Below, piece by piece: positions 12,317-23,739 of a stretch of DNA of 64,000 nucleotides (its first letter is position 1; every line of letters begins with the position of its first letter). Source of the DNA: Oxyruncus cristatus (lineage: Eukaryota > Chordata > Aves > Passeriformes > Cotingidae); contig VXAY01005982.1 in NCBI GenBank assembly GCA_013399855.1, positions 18,592 through 82,591 on the forward strand, written 5' to 3'. The position numbers and the translations under genes were made by a program. A model generated the notes under the pieces. The model did no database searches and was not told the DNA's origin. It worked only from the letters and a program-made list of their open reading frames with translations.

Positions 12317-13733
12317 TTTATTAAGCAGAACAATTTTGGCAGCTGAAAGCCAGTATTCCTTCGCTCCCAGTAAGAAAACTGGATCTGTTACATTTAGTCC
12401 GTTTTGAAGATTGTTACTGCAGTCACAAAGCCTAGACAGATTTTTATAAGCAGATCTGAAAGGTAAGCTGCAATAGCATGATTTTGTACAAAAAAATTTT
12501 ACATTTCTTGAATGTGTTTGGCTGAAAAAAAATAGAATGACTTCCTTGTGCCTTCCTTTTCTATTTCAGTGCAATCAGTGCTGTCATAAATGTGATCAGC
12601 AGTTCTGTCGTGTTTCCTCAGCCAGCAGGAATGGCACTTTGAACTTCCATAGATTAAGCAAAAGGATAGGGAAGTGGGATAAGTGGGGGAAGGGAAGAGG
12701 GGATAGAGGGTAAGACAAAAAACTAACCAAAACTGAACATGGTAAGACCTTCCTGTGATGCTAACATTGCATTTTATAGATAGCTAACATGTTTCAAACT
12801 AGTCCAGTCTCTTCCCTAAGTCTGCCCACTCTAATTTATAGGACATATGGAAACTTGCACCATTTTTTTCATATACAAAATGGACACTTTTTCATAATAC
12901 CTACTAAATCTAATATCCATGTTCCCCATGATACTTGTAATATTTTTCAGTGCTCTAGGGAAATTGTACTGAACACAGTATATGTAAATGTAGGCTAATT
13001 TTGTACAGCAAAACGCTTTGTAAGCAAACACTTAAGGTCTGTCAGCTCATTTTTTTTCTTTCCGTGCTACCTCGGAATACCACTTGTGTCATCTAACGAG
13101 GACACTATCTGTAATGTGCCTTTTCACAAACAGGATTTCCAGATGATAATTACAAAGGTTACAGGTTTAGACAGAACTCAGAAATACATTTACATAAGTC
13201 AAAGTTACAGATATTATCAAAATTAAATTAGGACTGAATCAATTAATCTAAAAAATCTAAAAAGGTAAGAAATTAAAAAAACGTAATGGAGACCGTTAAG
13301 TTCCTGAGATTTTTCTCCATCTCAAACTCTTCTCCCTTCACAAAGAACACAGGGAAGTTATATTTAGCCACACAACACAGCGAATTCATCACTATTGTCT
13401 GAAAACATACGTGTCAGTCCACTTTTCTTAAAATATACTTTTCCTATATCTCTTCCAAGTGAGCAGCTTCTGGTGATGCATAGCAAGAGCCTATTTGTGT
13501 TTATAAAAGCTTTTTAGTTTACATAAAAAGTATAATCACATTGCTTCACCTTTTACTGATAAAGCTGATTTTCCAGTAAGAAGTTGTCCAGCTAATCAGC
13601 TTCCACAGAGATCTGATGAGCTGACTAGCTTCCAGTTACTAAAGCAGATGGCCCAGCCCTAAACTAGTTCTGTTTCTAAAATAAATAGTATTGGAAATCT
13701 CTTTTCTAAACACTTTTCAATTCCCTGTCATGC
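12317..13733 (-). other. SLC16A3: SLC16A3 probable 3'UTR
   Basis: The first AATAAA on the minus strand downstream of the stop that I noticed is at 12322-12317, which would give a 3'UTR of about 1.4 kb. The end is a guess from that motif. Confidence 0.4.
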
Positions 13734-14020
13734 TCACACACATGTTTCTGGGTTAGTTACAACTTCACCATTTTTTTCAGGCTCATCTTTCAGAAACTGC
13801 TCCACTTCAATAGAGTCCACCTTGGCATCTTCAGGAGTTTTGTCTTCAGATTTGTTTAATTCCTCTCTTTCTGCTGCTTCTTCTTTTGTATGTGGTTCTT
13901 CTGATTTTTTCTTAATGCAGAAGAAATTTCCCAAGGCCAGTACAAGTGCTGAGGTGGTAACTTCAATTCCAGCAATAATGAATACAAACATGTACCTCCC
14001 TGTTGCATCCAGGAGTTTTC
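13734..14020 (-). CDS. SLC16A3: SLC16A3 last coding exon
   Basis: Begins after CTTTTTCAG and encodes [17 protein letters not shown] (TM12) and the acidic cytoplasmic tail ending NPETCV, with TGA at 13736-13734. EREELNKSE and EVEQFLKDE resemble the two acidic/leucine motifs linked to basolateral targeting of mammalian MCT4. Confidence 0.96.
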
Positions 14021-17000
14021 CTGAAAAAGGTAACATTCCAGGTAATTAACAAAAGTGATTATTTTGCAGTGGGTTTTTTTCTGCTTTTTTTAAACATTTA
14101 AATCACTGCTGTCTAGAATTACCGTGACTATCTACAAGCAAGTTTTTTGAAATAGGATTTTAAGAAGTTTATAACAAAATAGTTCTCAATTATTTCAGTT
14201 CAATTTAACAGTCACTGACATTACATCACATCCCAAAACATACTCCCATGCACACACCGAGTCCTGCAATTCAACTGAAATAAAACCAGCCAACCTTCAT
14301 ATGCAAGAGATGAAACAAGTGCTATGTCTTTCAGATAAAATGTGTACATCCATGGCCAGGATCTGTATCATCAGCTTCCTCTTGCTCCCAATCTCATTTA
14401 CCTTTCTCCATGGGCAACGCATTGTCTGCCTAAGATGCAAATCTTACTTAGTAGTCAGTCTCTGGAGTAACTGACTGATTCTGACACTTTAGTAAAGTTA
14501 AGTTTTCACAGTATTTGGTGGATGTGAAAGAACAGGTGGGAGGATGTGAAGGAAGTACCTCTCTGAACCTGAAGATCAAAGGAAGTAGTGCACAGTACTG
14601 GTTTTCCCATGAAGGGGGTTTTGTCACCATAAAAATACTTCACGTTTTTTAGTATGGTGTAAACATTTTATGTCAATGAACTGTTGGGGTTTGGGAGGTG
14701 AAGTGTGTTTCACTTCAAGATCTGTAAAATATATGTTCTTTGATTACTACTTAATTTTCATTTTTACTTCAAATTAATGAATTTGACTATTTTGTCATGT
14801 TTCCTTATTCGTGGGTTGTGAGTCAAGTGCAATAGAAGCAGTCTACGTTTCTTAAAGCAGTCCAGTTTTATACTCCTCCTTGTAAGATTTTTTTCCAATG
14901 TTTTCTTTCCTCCTCCAAAACTACCATGGGTATAGAGAATCTGTCCTAGTACTTTCCAGAGAAAATTGACAGGTTTCATATTCTGAATCTCAATCAGATA
15001 TCTGCCAGTAAGAGATTCAGCGCAGGCTTTCCAAGGAAAAACAGCATCTCCAGATGGCAATTTAACCAATACTGAAATGGATCCAAGAAGGAGAAAAGAT
15101 TCATCCCACTTCTTCTTGGTCTATTTCAGAGTGTAACTGCAGAAAGCCTTTGAAGCATGTGCAACACTGGCACAATCTGCATTTCTTGAGTGATTTTCAT
15201 CCTTTTCTCTGCTCCCTTAAATTTTGTGTAAATGGATGCAGTGCACATCATTTTGAATTCTGAACTAAATGGAATACTTACCTGCTGATGGTGGACCAAT
15301 TAGAACAGCCATAGCTTCTGCCAGGAGCACTAAACCGATAGCACTGGAAAACTTCTGTGTACCAACAATAGCCATGAGAACTTCAAATTGAAGAGCACCT
15401 ACCATTCCATAAGAAATGCCAAAGAAAATACAAAAGACCACCAGTCCACCATAATCAACAGACATCGAACCCATGAGATCTGTGAAACCATTGAAAATCA
15501 TAGCAAAACTGAAGAGGTAGACACAGCGTGGTCTAACCCATTTAAGACCAGCTACCATTCCACAAATAGGCCGAGCAAAGATATCAATGAATCCCAGAAT
15601 AGTCAGAAGAAAAGCTGCTTTGGTATCTTGATAGCCTAAATCCTTGGCGTAACTCACAACAAAAACTGGGGGAACAAAGAGGCCAAGCACCATGATAGAT
15701 GCTGCTAGGGCATAGATTACAAAACCACCATCTTTAAACACACTGAAATCCAGAAGTTTTTTCTTCACTTTCTTCTCAGCTGGCTCTTTGGTAACTTCAG
15801 ACTTTTTGGGTGGCTCCAAAGGCCTCATTAGTGCTCCACATACACAGCAGTTGAGCAGCATCCCACCCAGTATAAGGAATCCTCCTCTCCAACCATACTC
15901 ATGTTGTAGTATCTGCCCCAGTGGTGATAGAGCACAAAGAAACACTGGACTCCCAGCAGCAGAGAGCCCATTGGCCAAGGGCCGGCGTTTGTCAAAGTAA
16001 CGGTTTAACATGATGAGTGAAGGCTGAAAGTTTAGTGCCAGACCCAAACCTGTAACAGAGGATACATAAAAAATAATACCGGCCTACAATATCACTATTA
16101 AAGAAATTACAATTACAAATGAAGAGAAAATAGTTTTATTCCAAATGGACAGAATAAATCTAAGGTAACATTTTTAAAGCATTTCACGTCCATAATATTG
16201 TTGTACTTTATACTTCATGCTATTAAATATTCATAGCAAAAATAAATTATAGTTTCATTCCACATTTATCTGGCATCTTTATTAAAATCCATTTGGGTGA
16301 TCATGATGCTTCAGGTATTTATCATGTATAGAAAACTTCAACCTAAAGCTAAGACATACGTTAACTCATTTTCAGCAATACACACTACTTACCAGTAATC
16401 ACACCTGCAGTTAGATAGATCTGAACGATGCTTGTACAGAAGGAAGCTATCACCATCCCCATGGAGGCAAAAAAGCCACCCACCAGCATGACAGGACGAC
16501 AGCCAAAGCGGTTGACACATACACTACATAGTGGACCTAGGCAAGAAAAGCAGTTAGAGTTGCTAAGATAAATGAAATTTTGCAACTGATTTTATGTCAC
16601 TTTGCATTTCTTCTTTGGTGGACTTCACAGTGGTTGGAGCCAATGATCTTAAAGGTCTAAGGTCTTCCCGACCTCAATGATTCTGTGGTTCTTTCCTGCT
16701 TTCTCCATACAGTCAAGCCAATCAGGAAGAGTGTTCTTTCCTCCATAGTCAAATACTTACCTTTTTTGTCTTCAGAGTGCTGTGCAATTTTTCTTTTGCA
16801 TCATCTTTAGTAAATACTGAGTTACAGGGACTTAACTTAAATCCAAGCTGGATTTAAATAACCGTTTGATTGATGTGATTAATAGTAATTCTTTTTTGGA
16901 ATGCCTTACTTGCACACAAGTAATGACAGGCAGTCATGATACGTGCTGTAAATAGCCATATGATTTACAAACTTCATTGTATGACACAATACTGTTTCAA

Positions 17001-17241
17001 AAACAGATAACTACCCACCTGTTCCATAAAGCATGGCCAACAGAATGGAGGAAATCCATGCAGTGTCACTATATCCAATGCCAAATTCCCGGATAAGTTC
17101 TTTAAAGAAAACACTAACTGCCTTAGGAAAGGCATAGGAGAATCCTGTGATGATAAAACAGCCAAAAAGGACAGCCCAGCCCCAGCCTCCATCAGGGGCT
17201 TTAACACCAGATGGACCATCATCAGCTACTACAGCTCCCAT
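13734..17241 (-). CDS. SLC16A3: SLC16A3, monocarboxylate transporter 4 (MCT4), complete CDS in 4 exons
   Basis: MCT4 is a 12-TM major facilitator protein of the plasma membrane. It exports lactate with a proton from glycolytic cells and needs basigin (CD147) as chaperone. Coding exons in transcript order are 17241-17019, 16536-16393, 16049-15282 and 14020-13734. All introns are GT-AG, and every junction splits a codon after its first base. The sum is 1422 nt, or 473 aa plus stop (human 465). The start [16 protein letters not shown] precedes the family motif DGGWGW (residues 17-22) and has a strong Kozak context (A at -3, G at +4). DIFARP carries the TM8 Asp278 and Arg282 by my count, the pair equivalent to the substrate/proton residues of MCTs. 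The tail [17 protein letters not shown] resembles the mammalian MCT4 basolateral-sorting tail. The [11 protein letters not shown]-terminus and this tail separate it from MCT1, MCT2 and MCT3. No lesion is seen. Confidence 0.97.
14021..15281 (-). other. SLC16A3 last intron
   Basis: Flanked by a GTAAGT donor (15281 side) and a CTTTTTCAG acceptor (14021 side). Nothing else recognisable inside; the open frames here are not conserved protein. Confidence 0.9.
15282..16049 (-). CDS. SLC16A3: SLC16A3 third coding exon (768 bp)
   Basis: Begins after TTACAG and ends before GTAAGTA. It holds TM4 to TM11, including the long charged central loop ([17 protein letters not shown]) and the TM8 DIFARP motif. 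The loop is lysine-rich and longer than in human. Confidence 0.96.
16393..16536 (-). CDS. SLC16A3: SLC16A3 second coding exon (144 bp)
   Basis: Begins after CCTAG and encodes [19 protein letters not shown] and onward through GVITG, ending before GTAAGT. The 144-bp length matches the strongly conserved exon of the SLC16 family. It spans TM2 and TM3 and the RPVMLVGG loop. Confidence 0.95.
16537..17018 (-). other. SLC16A3 intron after the first coding exon
   Basis: GTGGGT donor and CCTAG acceptor. It contains a short forward CR1 3' fragment at about 16620-16695. Confidence 0.85.
16620..16695 (+). mobile_element. CR1 LINE 3'-end fragment
   Basis: Contains CCAATGATCTTAAAGGTCT followed by CCGACCTCAATGATTCTGTGG, the terminal part of avian CR1. 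It is antisense to SLC16A3, inside its intron. Confidence 0.75.
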
Positions 17242-17260
17242 GATGAAGCTCGTGTGTTCC
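17019..17260 (-). CDS. SLC16A3: SLC16A3 first coding exon
   Basis: The acceptor TTGTTTCTTAG is just upstream (17261 and above). The exon has 19 nt of 5'UTR (17242-17260), the ATG at 17239-17241 and 74 codons plus one base, ending ACAG before GTGGGT. It encodes the cytoplasmic N-terminus and TM1 through [13 protein letters not shown]. The acceptor before the ATG shows that at least one non-coding 5' exon lies further upstream. Confidence 0.95.
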
Positions 17261-19400
17261 CTAAGAAACAAAAAGCAGTTAGTATCTATAGACATTGTGA
17301 TGATTGTCTAACCAAAACTGGCAAAAATTGGAGTAAAGTTAAAAATAAGGTATAGGACTGCTTTGAATAAAAGTCTTGAAGATGCACTGCAATTGTAACT
17401 CTTCCTTGTTCGGGTTTAGTTCTTACAAAGCTTGCAAAAATACATAAAAAGAAGATGCACACATCTGTGTTCTAAATGTCCCCTCACAGCTCTCAAAGTC
17501 AGAAGTGGATTTCAATTGTATCACTGTTCCATAGAAAAAAATGAAGCCTTTACAGCAGATAAGGGGTGTATTTGATTTTCCCAGATATGTCATAACTACT
17601 GCATTAAAGTCTGCAGGATTTTTGTTACAAGACCTTGTTATGTGAAGCTCCTGGACTATTCCTGTTGGAGAACTGGTGCATCACAAGAGTTCTGTGCAAC
17701 AGTGGACTGATCATCCTGGCTTTTTGTTCCTGCTGAGGATAGCAATACAGCCCTGATACTCTGCTATCTTGAAAAGATACAGAGATCCCTGGAGATGCTG
17801 ATAAGCTATCAGTTGTCACCCATCGAGTAAGTACCTAAGCTAAACTGAAGTGAAAATCTGCACAGGCAGCCTTTGTGGATGCTGGGAGTTAGTAACTGTA
17901 GCAGTGGTCAGTATCACTGCCTAGCTGAAGCAAATACTTTCCATTGTTGTTAGTACATTATCAGTAAAAAAAAAATTATATTTCATGAATCTAATTTTTC
18001 ACATCTATTAGCAGTCATAAGCAGCTTTGCATCTTAAAAATAAAATTTTTCTCATGAGAATGTGTAATGCTGCCAAATTTTTAAAGAGAGAGATGCGGGG
18101 TGAAAAAAGACACTGAAAAGGCACATAAAGTGTCCCCATATGTGAGGAGTGCAGGGAGGTACTGCATCACAGCAGTTAGGTTTTTGTAGGGTCTGTGTAC
18201 TACAGAAGTCTTGAAAATGTTGAGGTGAGCTTCAGGCAAGTTAAACGTTAAATCTTACATGTACGAAAATTGGCCATTTCCTTAATGTGCAGTTGATTAC
18301 TCCTATTGTGTCAGTGTTCTTTACAATAGTGCCTAACGGAGGACTGCAAGCACAGTTGCACATCAGAGATGTTCATCACTGAAGAATGCCTCTGCTTTCA
18401 ACAGAATAGGCTTGCACAGCGATTGTTGTAAATTGGGAACTATGTAGTTCTTACATCTCCATTTCACAACCAAACCGTGTGTGGCACAACAATCTGATGC
18501 AGACTTGTTTAGACAACTGAGCACCAAATGGATGATTGTTAATAGACCTGTATGGACATACTATGGCATCTAGACCAGAACTCCCACTTCTTGAAAGAAA
18601 CAACTTTATATACAGATACAGAAATAAATCTGGCCATGACTATTGCTGTTCTATTACCCTGGGCTGTACGAGGACAGTAAGTCTCATCGTACTCAACAGT
18701 TTTCTGGTTTCTGGAAATCAAATAGAAAACAATTCATCTTAAGTCCATAAAACTAGAACATAAAATGGTTTAACATGAAGGGAAACTGAATACCTCAACA
18801 AAACCAGTCATCGGGGCTGCAGATGGCTCGTTTGCTGATTGCTGTAAGAACACATAAAAATACATAGCTTGGTAGACTGAGCAATTTCTGCAGCAGGCTT
18901 TAGGTTGCTAAATAAGATGCATCTCTGCATTTCTGACACTGGGATCTGTCCACCCTTCAAAATTGTTTTTCCCAGTAACTTCTGTTTGATACAAGGTATA
19001 AAGTATTATTTAAATAAGGACATTTTTTTGAAACAATAACCAGACAGCACAGAGTAGGTACCCAAAGTGTAATTCTTTATGACAGTGGCAACTCTCTAGT
19101 ATTGATGGTAACAGGGGAAATGCTGATTGAAGTATCTCAGTTCAAATGTATAAAGAACAAGAATAAGATACAAAACTGGAGGCCAGGGCATAGGAGCAAT
19201 TGTCACTTATGCTACTTCCAAATTGTCAGAACATTTAATTGGGAGTGAATGTTTAAAAAGTTGGGGGAAGGGTTGTGGAAATATTGTTCTTTTGCATTAA
19301 ACATCTAGTAGCAACATAAAGTTAGCAATAACACGTGAGCCTGCTTTGTTGAAAAATAGCAACTGGCAATCTCTCCAGACTGCTTAAAGTGCTGAATAGA
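17261..19400. other. SLC16A3 5' intron / upstream sequence
   Basis: AT-rich DNA with no coding exon seen. It probably lies in the intron between the non-coding first exon(s) and the first coding exon of SLC16A3. A CACGTG E-box-like site is at about 19332. Confidence 0.55.
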
Positions 19401-19439
19401 GATATTCAGTGGCTTATGGCATTCACCTCTGTGCTGCTT

Positions 19440-19920
19440 CCTGCACATAGGCACGGTGAGTCTGCTTTACTGCGTCGACAGCAAAGATGTTCAAAGGGCA
19501 GCCTCTGCAGCCCTGCAGTGCAGGGCCCCGACAGCAAACGGCATCGGCGTGAGGAAGCGCCGTCAAGAACCAGTTGGCAGCTCGCTTATTCCTTCATAAG
19601 AGAACCGTTCAAGCTTCTCCGGGAGGACAGAANNNNNNNNNNNNNNNNNNNNNNNNNNNNNNNNNNNNNNNNNNNNNNNNNNNNNNNNNNNNNNNNNNNN
19701 NNNNNNNNNNNNNNNNNNNNNNNNNNNNNNNNNNNNNNNNNNNNNNNNNNNNNNNNCGGGGCCGGAGCCGCTCCCCCGCCCAGTGCTCGCGGCAGCCGGC
19801 GCTCGATTCTCCCACACGAGGTGGAAACATCCTCCTCCGTTGTCGTCCTGCCATGCCCAGCAGAGCAAGTCAGCCTGTAAGAGACACATTGTGTTCCACC
19901 TGCCCTAGGGGACTTACCAT
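19440..19920 (-). promoter_or_regulatory. Small GC-rich region around the gap; candidate SLC16A3 non-coding first exon/promoter
   Basis: CpG density rises on both sides of the gap. On the minus strand a consensus donor, ATG then GTAAGT, lies at 19920-19912. A non-coding SLC16A3 exon could therefore end at 19918, after sequence to its right that includes a CATAAAAC TATA-like motif. This is inference from one donor motif and local composition. Confidence 0.3.
19633..19756. other. Assembly gap (124 N)
   Basis: Run of N flanked on both sides by GC-rich, CpG-containing sequence (about 19440-19632 and 19757-19860). The missing bases are probably GC-rich. Any frame crossing it is meaningless. Confidence 1.
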
Positions 19921-20174
19921 CTTTGCTGAGAAACAGTCTCTAAAACGGTTTTATGTGCTGCCGTGATGAAAGAGCAAGACTTGCTGATGTGAGGGAACCT
20001 GGCCTACCAGCATTTCATAAAAATAAGCCTATGGGGAAACAAAGACTATCATCCATTTACTCTTCTTTATGTCATGTCTATTATCACATTTGGCTAAAAA
20101 TAACCATTAACTAGCATACCAGATCTTCAAATGCCATCCTTTTAAGAGTGGTTTAATTTGCACATGCATGCCTC

Positions 20175-20580
20175 AAAAAGAAACCTCTCTTATGGGAAAA
20201 GGCTGAGAGAATTGGGATTGATCAGCCTGGAGAAGAGGATGCTCTGGGGCATCCTTACCACAGCCTTCCAGTGCCTGAAGGGGTACAAGAAGGCTGGATA
20301 GGGACTTGTTACAAGGGCATGTAGTGAGAGGACAAGGGGGAATGGCTTCAAACTGACAGACAGTAGGTTTACATATCAGGAGGGTGTGAAGGTGGTGAGG
20401 CCCTGGCACAGGTTGCCTGGAGAAGCTGTGGCTGCCCCATCCTTGAAAGCATCCAAGGTCAGGTTGGATGGGGCTTGGAGCAACTCGGTCTAGTGGAAGG
20501 TGACCCTGCCCGTAGCAGGGGTCTTGGAATAAGATGAACTTTAAGGTCCCTTTCAACCCAAACCATTCTGTGATTCTACC
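20175..20580 (+). mobile_element. CR1 LINE 3' end, forward
   Basis: Reads through typical CR1 text (GGCTGAGAGAATTGGGATTG, CAGCCTGGAGAAGAGGATGC) and ends AACTTTAAGGTCCCTTTCAACCC with CCATTCTGTGATTCTACC. It is 5'-truncated, as usual. Confidence 0.92.
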
Positions 20581-23500
20581 ATTAATATGATTCATCTGGT
20601 TTTGTCCATCAGTGGTTCATGGTAACACACCAAAATTAAAAGACTATTAACCAGAACAAAGTGAACCCTGTCTCTGTAAACACAGAAGATGTACTTCATC
20701 CTGTTGCTGTGTGCCTTACTAGGCTAGATTGTATTCACCTCCTTAAGAACAAATAAGGAAGTAGTGCAGAGGTTCCCGTGTAAGACGTGCAAACAAGGGG
20801 CAGTACTTTTAGAAAAGCTGGGCTTGTGGTTGATTTGCACAGGTAAAATTTTTATTTACAATTTTGCTTCGGTGCTGGGATGCTGTCAAAGCCTGCTATG
20901 ACAGGAGGCTACTGCATAACTATTGCAACAGCTTGCTTTGCTTTCTGCTTTTGCTAGCTCAGCCCTATTTAGAGGCAAAGGATTACATTTAACTGGCTGC
21001 AGCTCAGTTTCATATCTCCACAACAGACATGATAGTATTGTCAGTATTTATTCCAGGTTCCTTGTATCATGAATGGGTTCTTGCTTTGGTAATGTGTAAA
21101 ACAAGGGAACAAATGTAGTTAAATATGTGGGGTTTCATCTTCCAGATATTATCTTCCTGTTGCTATGGAAACAAGTATAGGCTCAGTTAGGAGGAAATAC
21201 TAGGTGATTGTAGGAAGCATTATGAGTGGTATTTTTGATGTGATGTCTATATAAGGGGAGCATTTGAATTATAAAAAGAACAGCTAAAAATTGCAAGAAT
21301 CTATTATTTGTGTTTAGCCAATACTCTTATTGGCCACATAGCAGTACTTCATGGTCAGCAGTATGGGTAGAGAGGACATTTTTGAGTATGTAGGTTGACC
21401 TATATATTTTGAGAACTTCCCATTCTCAGGAAAAATTAATTTCAAGAATTCTCAAGAAGTAATTTCTTCTAACTATGGCAGAAATCTACCCAACCTTGAA
21501 TTCCTATGATACAAATAAAAAATTATAATTAAAAATACAACATGAACTTCCAGGTAGGGAACCCAGTTCAATCTGGAATTCAGTCGGGAACCCCACCAGT
21601 TTCCCGAGAGAACTGTATAATTACAAAATGAGGAAGATGGTCTAAGCTGAGCAATGTAGAGATCCTCCTTCTGTTTCTTATCTGTGGAGTGAAGAAAATA
21701 ATGATTCTGTGTTCATAGGGTGTTGGGGATATGAATACATTGAAAAGCATATGCTGCTCAATACTGTGCTATTAGGAGTCATAAGCCTCCTGTATTAGCC
21801 CCCGTAAGGGTATTAAAATCTAAGCAGACTAAACAAAATATGTATGTTATTTTTGGCTTTGAGTGAAGAATCCTAAGACTAACCAACTCCACTGAAATTT
21901 TGCAGGCAATTACTCCTGCAAAAATATTTTTATTTTAATATTCTTGACCCTTGTGACAGCCCTCTACATTTAGAACAACTACACTTTGCATTGACATAAC
22001 TGACATCTGCCTACTTTAAGTCTTTCCTGATTCTCTAAATACTAATGCATACATCTTTTTATCAAATTTTATTTATTACAACTCAGGTACTTCATAGAAG
22101 CCATTTTGATGGGCCAGTGGTATAACACTAGTGCATTTCTTGTGGCTTACCTGCTTAAATATCAGCCAGTTGAATTACACATTCATTCTAAAGGCTGCTG
22201 CAAACTTCTGTTCCCTACAAAATTATTACCATATTTGCCAATGCCTACCCTGACCTTCTGTCCTTCCCACAAAGCCCCACAGGAACTTCCACTCTCCCAT
22301 TTTGGCCTCCACTGTTTTATCAGAGACAGTTTTCCAGATCTGCTGTCTTTTTGAAGGGTTTGCCAGCTTTCACCATTCTCTCATCTCTCTCTCAAAACTC
22401 CTAGGATAATTCTGTGCTGTCTGTAGCTGTAAGTAATGTTCCATACCAACACTTAACTATTAATCAATCTCCAGTCCCCATTTAGCTGCAAAATGTCTTA
22501 AGTGTTCATTGCTACAGCACAGTGAGTAACATTCATCACAAGTTATTAGCAGACTGCAATGACACACTGCAATTTTACATGTAGCAAATAATACTAACCA
22601 GTCTAGATTCTATTATCTGGCTAAAGTGCTCTACACAGAAAGCTGTGCCTATGTATTTGTTTATTTACGGCATATAATGAAAATGTTGGAACCCTGCTCT
22701 TTACATTATTTGTGAAAACAAATATATTAGTCCTGTAACAATAGCATTGTCAACCTCTGTAGTTATTGTATCTATATCAAATGCTCACTTTCTGGAGAAG
22801 CGATTTATTTTTCTAAAGCCTACAGGTTTTTTTACACCACAACCATTACCATAAGTGCATTAATGTCATAATCATAGCAGCACCTTAAGACCAGAGAACA
22901 TGTGCCCTTTCTGTGTTCACAGAGAAGTGACAAACATGCCTTTGGTTGTATTGGAATTATCTGGCTGCTTTCAAAAATATAAGTTGCAGATCCCCAAGTT
23001 CAGTTGAATACTTACAACTCATTTTCATGTACCATGAAAATTAATTTCAGCCCTGCAGCTGTGGTGGCTTTGCAATGTGTCGAAGCTTTACAAAAACAGA
23101 AAATTCTTGGAGAAGTATCCTTATATTGCCTAGTATGAAACCAAAAAGTGACAGAACTAGATAAATACTAATTAAGGGTCTAGTCCTGTCACCAGCTGGA
23201 CATTTGTGCTAATTTTTGCAGAATACCATGGAATTACCCTGATTATAAAGTACTTGTATGCACATGCACTGTATCTCAAGCCAGGTTAGCACATGTAGCT
23301 GAATAGAGTGAGAAAAGATCGCCTAGCTCAGAGGTGTCATTCTACACAATCACTTTGGACAGTGCAGCTGCATAATAGGGTGTCATACACTGAGATATCT
23401 GAATTCCCATTTCAGTCACAAAACATCACCTTAATATTTTTACAGTATATCTTGTGTTATATTTCTGATTGAACCACAATTGGCATACTGTCCTAATAGA

Positions 23501-23660
23501 TTCTGGTTTACATTTTAAAACGGCTGACTGCCACACTGCTTCCTCTGAAATAACCATTGCAAAACCATACCTGACTTTACTCTGTGACCTTCTAAACTAA
23601 ACGGTTTTCCAGTTACTTTACCCAAAAAGCACGCAAACCCGCTGCCCAAAGAGGAGTGCA
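20581..23660. other. Upstream region without recognised genes
   Basis: About 3 kb of AT-rich unique sequence between a CR1 copy and the CpG island. Only short unsupported frames. Confidence 0.6.
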
Positions 23661-23739
23661 TTTCCACAACCAGTGCTAACGGTCTGTGCCGGAGAGGAAG
23701 TTGTATTGCTGCAATTCAACTCCACCTTTGTTCACTTTT

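Noticed and set aside
19389..19966. Frames of 81-163 codons across the gap
   Set aside because: They exist only because Ns do not create stops.
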